Assembly: GCA_002440045.1 (NCBI GenBank)
Contig: DJRI01000138.1
Coordinates: 1 to 5,301 of the forward strand
Direction: 5' to 3'
DNA length: 5,301 nucleotides
DNA from: Ruminococcaceae bacterium UBA6364
GTDB lineage: Bacteria; Bacillota; Clostridia; Oscillospirales; Acutalibacteraceae
In this document: one piece after another, positions 1 to 5,301 of the stretch
Position numbering within the stretch: position 1 is the first letter of the stretch
Layout: every line of letters starts with the position of its first letter
Position numbers and translations under genes: made by a program
Notes under the pieces: model-generated
What the model was told of the DNA's origin: nothing
Seen by the model: only the letters and a program-made list of their open reading frames with translations
Database searches by the model: none

Positions 1-316
1 ACGGCTTTGTTATGTAATCGTCGGCGCCCATTAAAAGACCCGAAACCTTATCCATCTCCTGCGTTTTTGCCGTGAGCATAATTATGCCGACATTGCCGCT
101 TACAGCGCGCAGACGTTTGCAAACTTCAAGTCCGTCCACCTTCGGCATCATAATATCAAGCAGAACGACGTCAATATCGCCGCCCTTTTCGTTATACAAA
201 GAAAGAGCTTCTTCGCCGTCGCAGGCTTCTGTTACCTCATATCCCGCGCGTTTTAACGTTATTGCGATAATCTCTCTTATAGCGCTTTCATCTTCTGCAA
301 TAAGCACTCGTTTCAT
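1..316 (-). CDS. Response regulator, receiver domain (partial, C-terminus beyond window)
   Basis: Two-component response regulator; a histidine kinase would phosphorylate it and an output domain, not visible here, would act. The 105 residues seen form a near-complete CheY-like receiver: acidic pocket E8-D9-E10 after the first beta strand (MKRVLIAEDE), phosphoacceptor D54 in LLDIMMP, T82 in IIMLTAK, and K104 in GADDYITKP. That last motif and the overall pattern are typical of OmpR/PhoB-type regulators, so a winged-helix DNA-binding domain is likely beyond base 1, but this is inference. The start is ATG at 316, preceded by TAGGAGG 11 bases upstream, which also contains the stop codon of the lipoprotein gene. 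The two genes are therefore probably translationally coupled and the regulator is the fourth gene of the cdaA operon. The cognate kinase may follow outside the window. All key receiver residues are intact. Confidence 0.95.
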   Translation of the reverse strand, partial: MKRVLIAEDESAIREIIAITLKRAGYEVTEACDGEEALSLYNEKGGDIDVVLLDIMMPKVDGLEVCKRLRAVSGNVGIIMLTAKTQEMDKVSGLLMGADDYITKP

Positions 317-327
317 AATTCACAAAG

Positions 328-334
328 CCTCCTA
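328..334 (-). promoter_or_regulatory. Ribosome binding site of the response regulator, overlapping the upstream stop codon
   Basis: Read on the minus strand this is TAGGAGG. Its first three bases (334-332) are the TAG stop of the lipoprotein gene, and the ATG follows after 11 bases. A ribosome terminating on the lipoprotein would cover the initiation site, so coupled translation is likely. The spacing is slightly long, which may lower independent initiation. Confidence 0.75.
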
Positions 335-1687
335 AAGCTTAATAAAAGATGATGTGACCGTATCTTCGGTTATGCCGAAAGCAGTCCCCTTTTCAGTAAT
401 AGAATAATAATATTTATACGAAGCATCGGAATAAAATTCTGTCATACCCTCTGCCACGGCGCTGTCGCCCTCGGCGGCACAGGTTATTCTGAAAAGCTCG
501 TCCGACACGCTTTTCTTTTTTGCGTCCCATCTGTAAAATACGAGGGAGTTTTTGAAAATATCGTATCTTACCGTTACCTTGTCGCCCCACGGCATTTTAA
601 AAAGATAAGAATGAATGGGGTTATATACAGAAAAAATGTCGCTTTCGCTGTTGTCGCCAGCGGCATTGAGCCACCTGATGCCCGTAACGGTATAAACGGT
701 GTTTGTGACTTTCACTTCAAGCTCTTGCTTTTCAGAGTCAAGAGAAACAGCAGCGGGTACTTCAAGACGCTCGTCGCCGTCCAAGTCAGAAGTAGGTATT
801 TTTGACGAGCGAAGCGTCTGCACCGCAGGAGCTGAGAAAATACGCTTCGGTTTCAATGTTTTTTTATCCCAGCAAATCGCCTCGGTGAAAATAGAGGTTT
901 CATTTTTAACGCAATCAACAAATACTCTTGTAAATTTGCCCTCCGAATCAACACCCGTGTCGGATTTTATCGCAGAAACGGAAGAAACGGCACCGTCAAG
1001 CATAGTTTCGGCATATTTTACAATATTATCGGCGCCGTCAACGCCGAACACTCTGAAATATGTTTTCGGCGTATCGCCGGAATCGTCGGCGTAAACAACA
1101 ATAAAGTCATCTTTGTCGTCGTTGTTAAAATCGGCAATGTGGCACGCGGTGTAATACTCGTTAAGAACCGTTTTAAGCCCCACCGTGCCCGTTTCGCCGA
1201 CAGAGAGCGTGTAAACGGTAACTGTTCTTGACGTTTTGTTTTCAAAAGTCGACCAAGCGACAACAACTTCAAATTTTCCGTCGCCGTTAAAATCGGCAAA
1301 GTCTATCGAATAAACGCCGCTGCCCGCACCCTTGATGTCCGAAGCGATTACCCAAGTGCCGTTAACGCAGTCAAGAAATGCTATACGCGCAGAAGAGTCT
1401 ATTGAAGTGTCGGTATAAAACACCACGGCTTCGTTTTCAGAGTCGCCGTCAATATCGTATAAAACGAACGAGGATTTATAAGTCCCGCGCGACGGCGTTC
1501 TGAGCTGGACGGTTTTGCTTGCGGTAAGGCGGTTAAACGCTTCCTGAACCTCGCCGTTATCGCCCGAAAGCGCCGGCGGAGCAAGCAGACTTTCCACAGA
1601 AAAGAAATTGAGGGAACAGCCCGAAACAAATATTAAACACAATGCTGCGGCTGTGACGAGAAAAAACCGTTTAATAACTTTTTTCAA
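332..1687 (-). CDS. Secreted lipoprotein with FG-GAP/VCBS-like repeats
   Basis: Predicted surface lipoprotein of 451 residues, function unknown. The N-terminus has a lysine/arginine-rich start (K2, K3, K6, R7), a hydrophobic core at about 8-20 and a lipobox VSGC with Cys24 as the lipidation site. The mature protein carries calcium-loop motifs of the form D-x-[DN]-x-D-x-x-x-[DE] at D78 (DIDGDSENE), D132 (DFNGDGKFE), D186 (DFNNDDKDD) and D301 (DLDGDERLE), each followed by a hydrophobic strand. A degenerate copy lies near 243-256. The 54-58 residue spacing suggests an integrin-alpha-like beta-propeller. The frame could be opened at GTG 1696, but that codon shares its first base with the AAAGGAGG ribosome site. 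TTG at 1687 lies 8 bases after the site and gives a textbook signal peptide, so I chose it. It lies 44 bp after cdaR, with no terminator seen, and leads directly into the response regulator. A role as extracellular sensor or adhesion partner is inference. Confidence 0.88.
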   Translation of the reverse strand: MKKVIKRFFLVTAAALCLIFVSGCSLNFFSVESLLAPPALSGDNGEVQEAFNRLTASKTVQLRTPSRGTYKSSFVLYDIDGDSENEAVVFYTDTSIDSSARIAFLDCVNGTWVIASDIKGAGSGVYSIDFADFNGDGKFEVVVAWSTFENKTSRTVTVYTLSVGETGTVGLKTVLNEYYTACHIADFNNDDKDDFIVVYADDSGDTPKTYFRVFGVDGADNIVKYAETMLDGAVSSVSAIKSDTGVDSEGKFTRVFVDCVKNETSIFTEAICWDKKTLKPKRIFSAPAVQTLRSSKIPTSDLDGDERLEVPAAVSLDSEKQELEVKVTNTVYTVTGIRWLNAAGDNSESDIFSVYNPIHSYLFKMPWGDKVTVRYDIFKNSLVFYRWDAKKKSVSDELFRITCAAEGDSAVAEGMTEFYSDASYKYYYSITEKGTAFGITEDTVTSSFIKL

Positions 1688-1695
1688 GCTGAACA

Positions 1696-1703
1696 CCTCC
1701 TTT
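1696..1703 (-). promoter_or_regulatory. Ribosome binding site that fixes the lipoprotein start at TTG 1687
   Basis: The minus strand reads AAAGGAGG and continues TG, close to a perfect anti-SD match. The in-frame GTG at 1696-1694 begins with the last G of this site and cannot be served by it. TTG at 1687-1685 is 8 bases downstream, an ideal distance. The site lies in the 44-bp gap after cdaR. Confidence 0.8.
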
Positions 1704-1731
1704 AAAATCGGTTAGGCTCTCTTAGACTGAA

Positions 1732-2991
1732 TCAAAGTGTAACTTCGACCGTATAACTGCCGTAAATCCAGCAGTTTTTACTTTTGACGGAAACAGCCAC
1801 GGGCACGCTTACCGTCTGACCCGGGCGCATTTCAAGCTCTGAAAGGTCAACCTCCGCCTGAATGTCGTCAACGGTTATATTTTCAAGGTTTTTAGCCGTA
1901 CCGATAACCGAAACGGATTTATCGAGACCCGAGACAACATATTTGACAGAAGAAGAATTGTTGATTTTGATATTTTCGGCAGGCAATGTAAAGTACTCCT
2001 GCGAGAGCGCCGAAACATCAACATCCACCACAAATTTTGCGGTCTTACTGTTGTCCGAAAGGGACGAATTATCGGCAGAGAAGGTAAAGACGTGGTTTGC
2101 GGGCGAAATTGTTTTGAAATCTATCGTGCCTATGGAATAAGAAGTGGTTTTGTCATATTCATCGACAGATATTTTAAATTCCTCGCGCGCGGGCGAAACT
2201 GTATATTTAAGCGGCGTTAAAACAAGGTCGTCGGGAGCGTTTTTAAACGTTACCGAGGTATCGACCGTTTTAAGCTGAAGCACGGGTATCGTAAGAACAA
2301 CCTTGCTTATATTCATTGTGAGATAGCTGAAAGAATCGTTGCCCTTAGAATCGAGCGGAACAAGCTCGGCGTCTGCCGATTTGTTTGACGTAAGCGAATC
2401 TTCAAGCGCAAGCCTTGCGACAACCTTTTTTACCTTGCTGACCTCGGTACTGGGGCCTGTGACAGTAACACTGCCCTCGGAAAGCTTTATTTCGCCTGTC
2501 GTAAAGCCGTCTTTTACAATGGGGAAACCGTCGTTTATAATTTCGGGTTCAACCACCATCTGAACGGTGCTTTCGGTATCAAAAAACACTTCTATGGTTT
2601 TTTGCGAATTGAGCGAAATTGAGTAATTTGTCGCACCTGAAGCGGATTCAGCCTTTAACTGCAGCGTTCTTTTACCTGCGGAATCGACGTTTGCCGTCTG
2701 TGCCGTAACAATTATATCGTCTGCCGAAAGCGATGCGGGAGAAATAATATATTTTTTGCCTTTAACGGTAACATCGACGGTAAAATCCTTTTCGCCGAAC
2801 ACCTCAAGCCCGAACTGCGACGGAACCGTGGTGTCTATATTAACTTTAACGCCCTGAATTGTTCTTGTTGTTTCGGGGCTGTAGTTTATAACAACTAAAA
2901 GCCATATTAAAAGCGCTATTACAAAAGAAATAGCAAGAACAATTTTATCGTTGTAAAAAAGAGTTTCGATTTTTCCTTTTTTATTTGTCAT
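1732..2991 (-). CDS. cdaR: YbbR-domain protein CdaR, regulator of the diadenylate cyclase CdaA
   Basis: Membrane-anchored partner of CdaA; in Bacillus and Listeria the family binds CdaA and modulates c-di-AMP synthesis. The 419-residue product has a short basic cytoplasmic N-terminus, one membrane segment at about 17-36 (NDKIVLAISF onward, with the typical LLIWLLVV end), and an extracellular beta-rich region. About four YbbR-like repeats can be placed roughly at 45-140, 141-238, 239-330 and 331-419. The clearest are around 173-200 (SVTVTGPSTEVSKVKKV) and 358-387 (VSVIGTAKNLENITVDDI), which show the recurring pattern of strand, G-[PT], then a helix with a Val/Leu-rich strand. It is somewhat shorter than the Bacillus protein. 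ATG 2991 follows GAAGGTG by 6 bases and overlaps the end of cdaA by 11 bp. An in-frame GTG at 3000 would add three residues and cannot be excluded. The frame remains open further upstream within cdaA, but nothing supports an earlier start. Confidence 0.93.
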   Translation of the reverse strand: MTNKKGKIETLFYNDKIVLAISFVIALLIWLLVVINYSPETTRTIQGVKVNIDTTVPSQFGLEVFGEKDFTVDVTVKGKKYIISPASLSADDIIVTAQTANVDSAGKRTLQLKAESASGATNYSISLNSQKTIEVFFDTESTVQMVVEPEIINDGFPIVKDGFTTGEIKLSEGSVTVTGPSTEVSKVKKVVARLALEDSLTSNKSADAELVPLDSKGNDSFSYLTMNISKVVLTIPVLQLKTVDTSVTFKNAPDDLVLTPLKYTVSPAREEFKISVDEYDKTTSYSIGTIDFKTISPANHVFTFSADNSSLSDNSKTAKFVVDVDVSALSQEYFTLPAENIKINNSSSVKYVVSGLDKSVSVIGTAKNLENITVDDIQAEVDLSELEMRPGQTVSVPVAVSVKSKNCWIYGSYTVEVTL

Positions 2992-3871
2992 CTTTTTCAC
3001 CTTCGGCTTTCTTTTTTCCGAAATGCGGAAGACGGAATTTTTTCTTTTGCTCGTCGCCGCTCTTTTTAACAAGAGACGAAAGCAAAATATCTCTTAACTC
3101 GCCCGTTTGTATGCCGTGTTTGAGCTTGCCGCCCATAGCTACCGAAATAGCACCCGTCTCTTCCGAGACGACGGCAACAACGGCGTCGCTGTTTTCGCTC
3201 ATACCGATTGCCGCTCTGTGGCGCGTGCCGAGGTCGGAGCTGATTTGATTTTGCGTAAGCGGTAAAATACAGCCTGCGGCATAAATTCTGCCGGCGCGTA
3301 CAACCACCGCGCCGTCGTGCAGTGCGGAGTTTTTAAAAAACAGACCGTTGAAAAGCTCCGAAGAAGAGCAGGCGTCAAGCACCGTTCCCGAATTAATAAT
3401 ATCCTGAAGCGGCGCTTCACGCTCGAAAACGACAAGCGCGCCCGTTTTTGTTTCACTCAAATCCGAAGCGGCTTTGCAAAAATCGTTAATCATATTCGTA
3501 ACGTCTTTTTCAAGTTCTGTGTCGCTTTTGAAATTGAGAAACGAAATGTTTGAAATTGACCTGCGGCCGAATTTTTCAAGAATTTTGCGAAGCTCGGGCG
3601 CAAAAAGAACAACAAGTATAAGAAGCGCGTTTTCAAAAAGCTTTGTAAGCAAAAATTCGCTCGCTTCCATATTGAAAAGTTTAACTATAACATAAAGAAT
3701 AATAAGAAGGACTATTCCCTTAATAACCTGAAAAGAACGCGAGCCGCGCAAAAGCTTTATAGCTTCGTATATAACAAAAGTAACGAGCAAAACGTCAAGA
3801 AGGTCCGAAAGCCAGTTGAAGCTGACAAGAGCTTCGCCCATTTTTTCAAGATAATTCAGTATTGCGCTCAT
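2981..3871 (-). CDS. cdaA: Diadenylate cyclase CdaA (c-di-AMP synthase)
   Basis: Condenses two ATP into cyclic di-AMP, the second messenger that controls potassium and osmolyte transport and cell-wall homeostasis in Bacillota. The 296-residue product has three N-terminal membrane helices at about 22-41, 46-66 and 79-92, then a short linker (PELRKILEKFGRR) and a cytoplasmic DAC domain at about 120-262. The diagnostic catalytic motifs are intact: DGA at 186-188 (NSALHDGAVV) and RHR at 217-219 (LGTRHRAAIG), with SEETG at 236-240. The C-terminal tail after about 268 is lysine-rich and charged. ATG 3871 was chosen because GGTG lies 6 bases upstream and the N-terminus then matches the usual length before helix 1. 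In-frame GTG 3880 and TTG 3889/3892 are alternatives with poorer ribosome sites. It is the first gene after a good promoter and overlaps cdaR by 11 bp, as expected for a stoichiometric complex. No glmM is visible, unlike the Bacillus arrangement. Confidence 0.97.
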   Translation of the reverse strand: MSAILNYLEKMGEALVSFNWLSDLLDVLLVTFVIYEAIKLLRGSRSFQVIKGIVLLIILYVIVKLFNMEASEFLLTKLFENALLILVVLFAPELRKILEKFGRRSISNISFLNFKSDTELEKDVTNMINDFCKAASDLSETKTGALVVFEREAPLQDIINSGTVLDACSSSELFNGLFFKNSALHDGAVVVRAGRIYAAGCILPLTQNQISSDLGTRHRAAIGMSENSDAVVAVVSEETGAISVAMGGKLKHGIQTGELRDILLSSLVKKSGDEQKKKFRLPHFGKKKAEGEKDDK

Positions 3872-3898
3872 CTTTGTCACCGCTTTCAACAATAGTTA

Positions 3899-3910
3899 AT
3901 TTTATAAAAT
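3899..3910. repeat. 12-bp perfect palindrome in the cdaA leader
   Basis: ATTTTATAAAAT reads the same on both strands. It lies 28 bp upstream of the chosen cdaA ATG and downstream of the predicted transcription start, so it would be in the 5' leader. It could be an operator half-way between promoter and start, or merely a product of local AT richness; nothing distinguishes these here. Confidence 0.4.
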
Positions 3911-3926
3911 CCCGATTCACGGTAAA

Positions 3927-3955
3927 ATGTATATAATTATTATTAATTATAACAT
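3927..3955. repeat. AT-only inverted repeat spanning the cdaA -10 region
   Basis: On the minus strand the core is TATAATTA-ATAA-TAATTATA (3951-3932), a perfect 8-bp inverted repeat with a 4-base loop. Allowing one bulged T at 3931, four more pairs (ATGT at 3955-3952 with ACAT at 3930-3927) extend the stem to 12 bp. TTTT (3927-3924), whose first T also closes the stem, and then ACC follow. The left arm contains the -10 hexamer of the cdaA promoter and the centre is near the predicted start point. It may be an operator, or a weak AU-rich hairpin ending the desulfurase transcript. No GC-rich terminator is present. Confidence 0.45.
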
Positions 3956-3974
3956 ACAAGTTCAGGGATTGCAA
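3946..3974 (-). promoter_or_regulatory. Sigma-A-type promoter of the cdaA operon
   Basis: The minus strand has a perfect -10 TATAAT (3951-3946) with an extended -10 TG one base upstream, and a -35 TTGCAA (3974-3969, four of six consensus bases) at the optimal 17-bp spacing. The -35 lies inside the last codons of the desulfurase gene. The predicted start near 3939 would give a leader of about 68 bases before the cdaA ATG. An overlapping weaker alternative, TTGTAT (3959-3954) with TATATA 18 bp downstream, is possible. Confidence 0.7.
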
Positions 3975-5101
3975 ATCTTATTAACTACATTTAACAGAAT
4001 ATTTATATCTTTTTTCGACGTGAAACGCGAAGGACTGACGCGCACCGCACCGAAAGCCGAAGTCCCCATGGCATTGTGTGCCAAAGGCGCACAGTGAAAG
4101 CCGCCGCGCACCGCGATTGAGTTTTTATTAAGCTCAGAAGAAACCGTTTCGCTGTGCATATTTTTTATATTGAACGAAAGCAGCGGAGCGAAATTTTCGG
4201 GCGTATAATCGCCGTAAAGAATAACGCCGTCAATATTTTTCAAGCCGTCGTACAACTGCTTTACAAGCTCGCTTTCTTCTTCAAAAATATTTTTCACGCC
4301 GTAGGCGGAAACTATTTTTACGCCGACGCGAAGCCCTGCTATTCCGGGGACGTTTACAGTGCCCGCTTCAAGCATTTCGGGGAAAATTTTCGGTTGTGAC
4401 AGCTCAAATGACGAAGTGCCCGTACCGCCTTCGAGAACCGTGTTTTCTATGCAGCCGTTATGAAGAAGCGCACCTGTGCCCATGGGGCCTAAAAGTCCCT
4501 TATGCCCCGGCACGCAAAGGCAGTCTATACCCTGCTTTTTCATATTTAGCTCTATAACGCCCGCGCCCTGCGCGCCGTCGACAAAAAACAGCGCACCCGC
4601 CTTGTGCGCTTCACGCGAGAGAAGCGAAAGAGGCAATATATTGCCGAATACGTTTGAAACGGCAGTAACCACGCAAAGCTCGGGCTTATATAGGGATAGA
4701 GCCTCTTTAAAATTATTTACGGTTTCTTTTGCATTTTCGCCGACATCAAAAATCCGCATATTTGCAATGCCGTTTTGCGAAAGCGTATATACGGGGCGCG
4801 CAACCGAGTTGTGCTCCAATGAAGAGACAAGAATTGTGCCGCCCTTTTTAATTACGCCTTTTATCGCAATATTGAGCGCTTCCGTGCAGTTTTTTGTAAA
4901 GCTTACAAATTCGCTTCCGAAGCCGCCGAAAAGCTCATTCAGCTCTTCACGCGCAGAATAAACGCACATAGCCGACGTTACCGACAGGTCGTGCCCGCTT
5001 CGCCCGGGGTTTGCGCCGTATATCGAAAATGCACGGTTAACAGCGCCTATAACCTCAAACGGCTTTGGATAGCTCGTTGCGGCATTGTCAAGATAAATCA
5101 C
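3962..5101 (-). CDS. Cysteine desulfurase-type class V aminotransferase (PLP-dependent)
   Basis: Fold-type I PLP enzyme expected to remove sulfur (or selenium) from cysteine (or selenocysteine) as an enzyme persulfide. Seen in the 379 residues: N-terminal YLDNAATSYPKP, substrate loop ANPGRSGH (30-37), His97 in LEHNS that would stack on PLP, Asp175 in FVDGAQ that pairs with the ring nitrogen, Schiff-base Lys201 in PGHKGLLGP, the loop GGTGTSS, and a candidate catalytic Cys337 in RGGFHCAPLAH, followed by Arg354. The pattern resembles the family of Enterococcus EF2568 (TIGR01977, from memory) rather than IscS or classic SufS. The start is GTG 5101, 9 bases after GGAGG and one base after the upstream stop. 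An in-frame GTG at 5110 abuts the SD and is rejected. Coupling to a DUF3343 protein suggests that this is the sulfur/selenium acceptor. The exact substrate and acceptor are unknown. Confidence 0.9.
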   Translation of the reverse strand: MIYLDNAATSYPKPFEVIGAVNRAFSIYGANPGRSGHDLSVTSAMCVYSAREELNELFGGFGSEFVSFTKNCTEALNIAIKGVIKKGGTILVSSLEHNSVARPVYTLSQNGIANMRIFDVGENAKETVNNFKEALSLYKPELCVVTAVSNVFGNILPLSLLSREAHKAGALFFVDGAQGAGVIELNMKKQGIDCLCVPGHKGLLGPMGTGALLHNGCIENTVLEGGTGTSSFELSQPKIFPEMLEAGTVNVPGIAGLRVGVKIVSAYGVKNIFEEESELVKQLYDGLKNIDGVILYGDYTPENFAPLLSFNIKNMHSETVSSELNKNSIAVRGGFHCAPLAHNAMGTSAFGAVRVSPSRFTSKKDINILLNVVNKICNP

Positions 5102-5102
5102 A

Positions 5103-5301
5103 TTAATCACCCTCCACTGTTCCGTATATTTTTATGCCGTTGTTTCTTAAAATTTCACTGCACCGAATATCATAATTCGCTATATAAATCACATACCCGC
5201 AGCCTTCACCTTTTTCGGGGTGAAGATTGCGGGTAATATACGCTTTAAAACCGTTTTTTATAAGCAGCTCCTTCCCCTTTACGGCAAGAGTCACAGAGCC
5301 T
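5103..5301 (-). CDS. DUF3343-like putative Se/S carrier protein (partial, N-terminus beyond window)
   Basis: Only the last 65 residues are visible, beginning GSVTLAVKGKELL and ending TVEGD; the frame is open to the window edge, so the true start lies upstream. Its features fit the small DUF3343 family of about 80-90 residues: a leading GSVT-A-K/G-LL helix, a basic middle segment (FKAYITRNLHP) and a conserved glycine-cysteine turn GEGCGY, here with the candidate carrier Cys at visible residue 34. A second Cys is at visible residue 47. The family has been suggested to carry sulfur or selenium and often sits beside a cysteine desulfurase-like gene, as here. The stop TAA (5105-5103) ends one base before the desulfurase GTG and its last codons contain that gene's ribosome site. 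Family assignment rests on recall of the pattern, not a search. A short GTG-initiated protein from 5294 is unlikely because it would remove the first strand. Confidence 0.72.
   Translation of the reverse strand, partial: GSVTLAVKGKELLIKNGFKAYITRNLHPEKGEGCGYVIYIANYDIRCSEILRNNGIKIYGTVEGD
5111..5115 (-). promoter_or_regulatory. Ribosome binding site that fixes the desulfurase start at GTG 5101
   Basis: GGAGG on the minus strand is embedded in the last codons of the upstream carrier gene. It ends immediately before GTG 5110, which therefore cannot use it, and 9 bases before GTG 5101, which can. The resulting N-terminus (M-IYLDNAAT) is the usual one for the family. Confidence 0.75.

Noticed and set aside
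72..335. Plus-strand frame opposite the response regulator
   Set aside because: The minus strand encodes a complete receiver motif set here; the plus-strand product is a serine-rich shadow.
699..1094. 131-codon plus-strand open frame
   Set aside because: Antisense to the lipoprotein gene; low-complexity serine/threonine composition from reverse reading of Asp/Glu/Val codons.
1018..1299. Minus-strand frame inside the lipoprotein gene
   Set aside because: Alternative frame of the repeat-coding DNA; its repeated leucine/threonine words (ILTAT-like) mirror the calcium-loop codons of the true frame.
1688..1731. Terminator or promoter between cdaR and the lipoprotein
   Set aside because: No stable inverted repeat, T-run or -35/-10 pair is seen in these 44 bases; only the strong SD is evident.
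3199..3456. Minus-strand frame inside cdaA
   Set aside because: Overlaps the DAC catalytic core in another frame and has no supporting features.
3872..3961. Possible c-di-AMP riboswitch (ydaO type) or other leader RNA
   Set aside because: The leader is about 68 bases and very AT-rich, too short for the ydaO fold and lacking its conserved GC-rich helices.
3905..3971. Terminator formed by AATCCC (end of the desulfurase gene) and GGGATT (3912-3907)
   Set aside because: The 6-bp arms are over 50 bases apart and only a short TTTT follows, so a functional intrinsic terminator is not supported.
4476..4961. 161-codon plus-strand open frame
   Set aside because: It lies wholly antisense to the desulfurase gene, whose catalytic motifs are intact. 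The translation is serine/phenylalanine-rich without domain pattern, and no ribosome site stands out.

Overview
The window looks like part of a Clostridia (Bacillota) chromosome, probably a gut-type Oscillospirales/Ruminococcaceae relative. The evidence is strong Shine-Dalgarno (SD) sites (AAAGGAGG, TAGGAGG), non-ATG starts, a sigma-A promoter, moderate GC content, and a cdaA-cdaR pair. The taxonomic placement is inference. All six supported genes lie on the minus strand, so transcription runs from high to low coordinates, and the coding is nearly gap-free.

In transcription order: (1) 5301-5103, the 3' part of a small DUF3343-type putative sulfur/selenium carrier protein. (2) 5101-3962, a PLP-dependent class V aminotransferase of the cysteine desulfurase type, one base after the previous stop. 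(3) A roughly 90-bp intergenic region (3872-3961) with a good promoter whose -10 sits inside an AT-only hairpin/palindrome. (4) 3871-2981, cdaA, the membrane diadenylate cyclase that makes c-di-AMP. (5) 2991-1732, cdaR, the YbbR-domain regulator, overlapping cdaA by 11 bp. (6) 1687-332, a secreted lipoprotein with regularly spaced FG-GAP/VCBS-like calcium-loop repeats. (7) 316-1, the receiver domain of a two-component response regulator, cut by the window edge and joined to the lipoprotein by a stop codon that lies inside its ribosome site.

Two functional modules are present. The upstream pair is a sulfur/selenium mobilisation unit: a desulfurase-like enzyme and a small cysteine-bearing partner. 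The downstream four genes look like one operon that joins c-di-AMP synthesis and its extracellular-facing regulator to a surface beta-propeller lipoprotein and a response regulator. In the familiar Bacillus layout cdaA-cdaR is followed by glmM. Here that place is taken by the lipoprotein and the response regulator, which is the most interesting feature of the window. For two genes the longest possible reading frame begins inside the ribosome site, and I have moved those starts (to TTG 1687 and GTG 5101).

I see no RNA gene, CRISPR array, insertion sequence or convincing plus-strand gene. No gene-free stretch exceeds about 90 bp.
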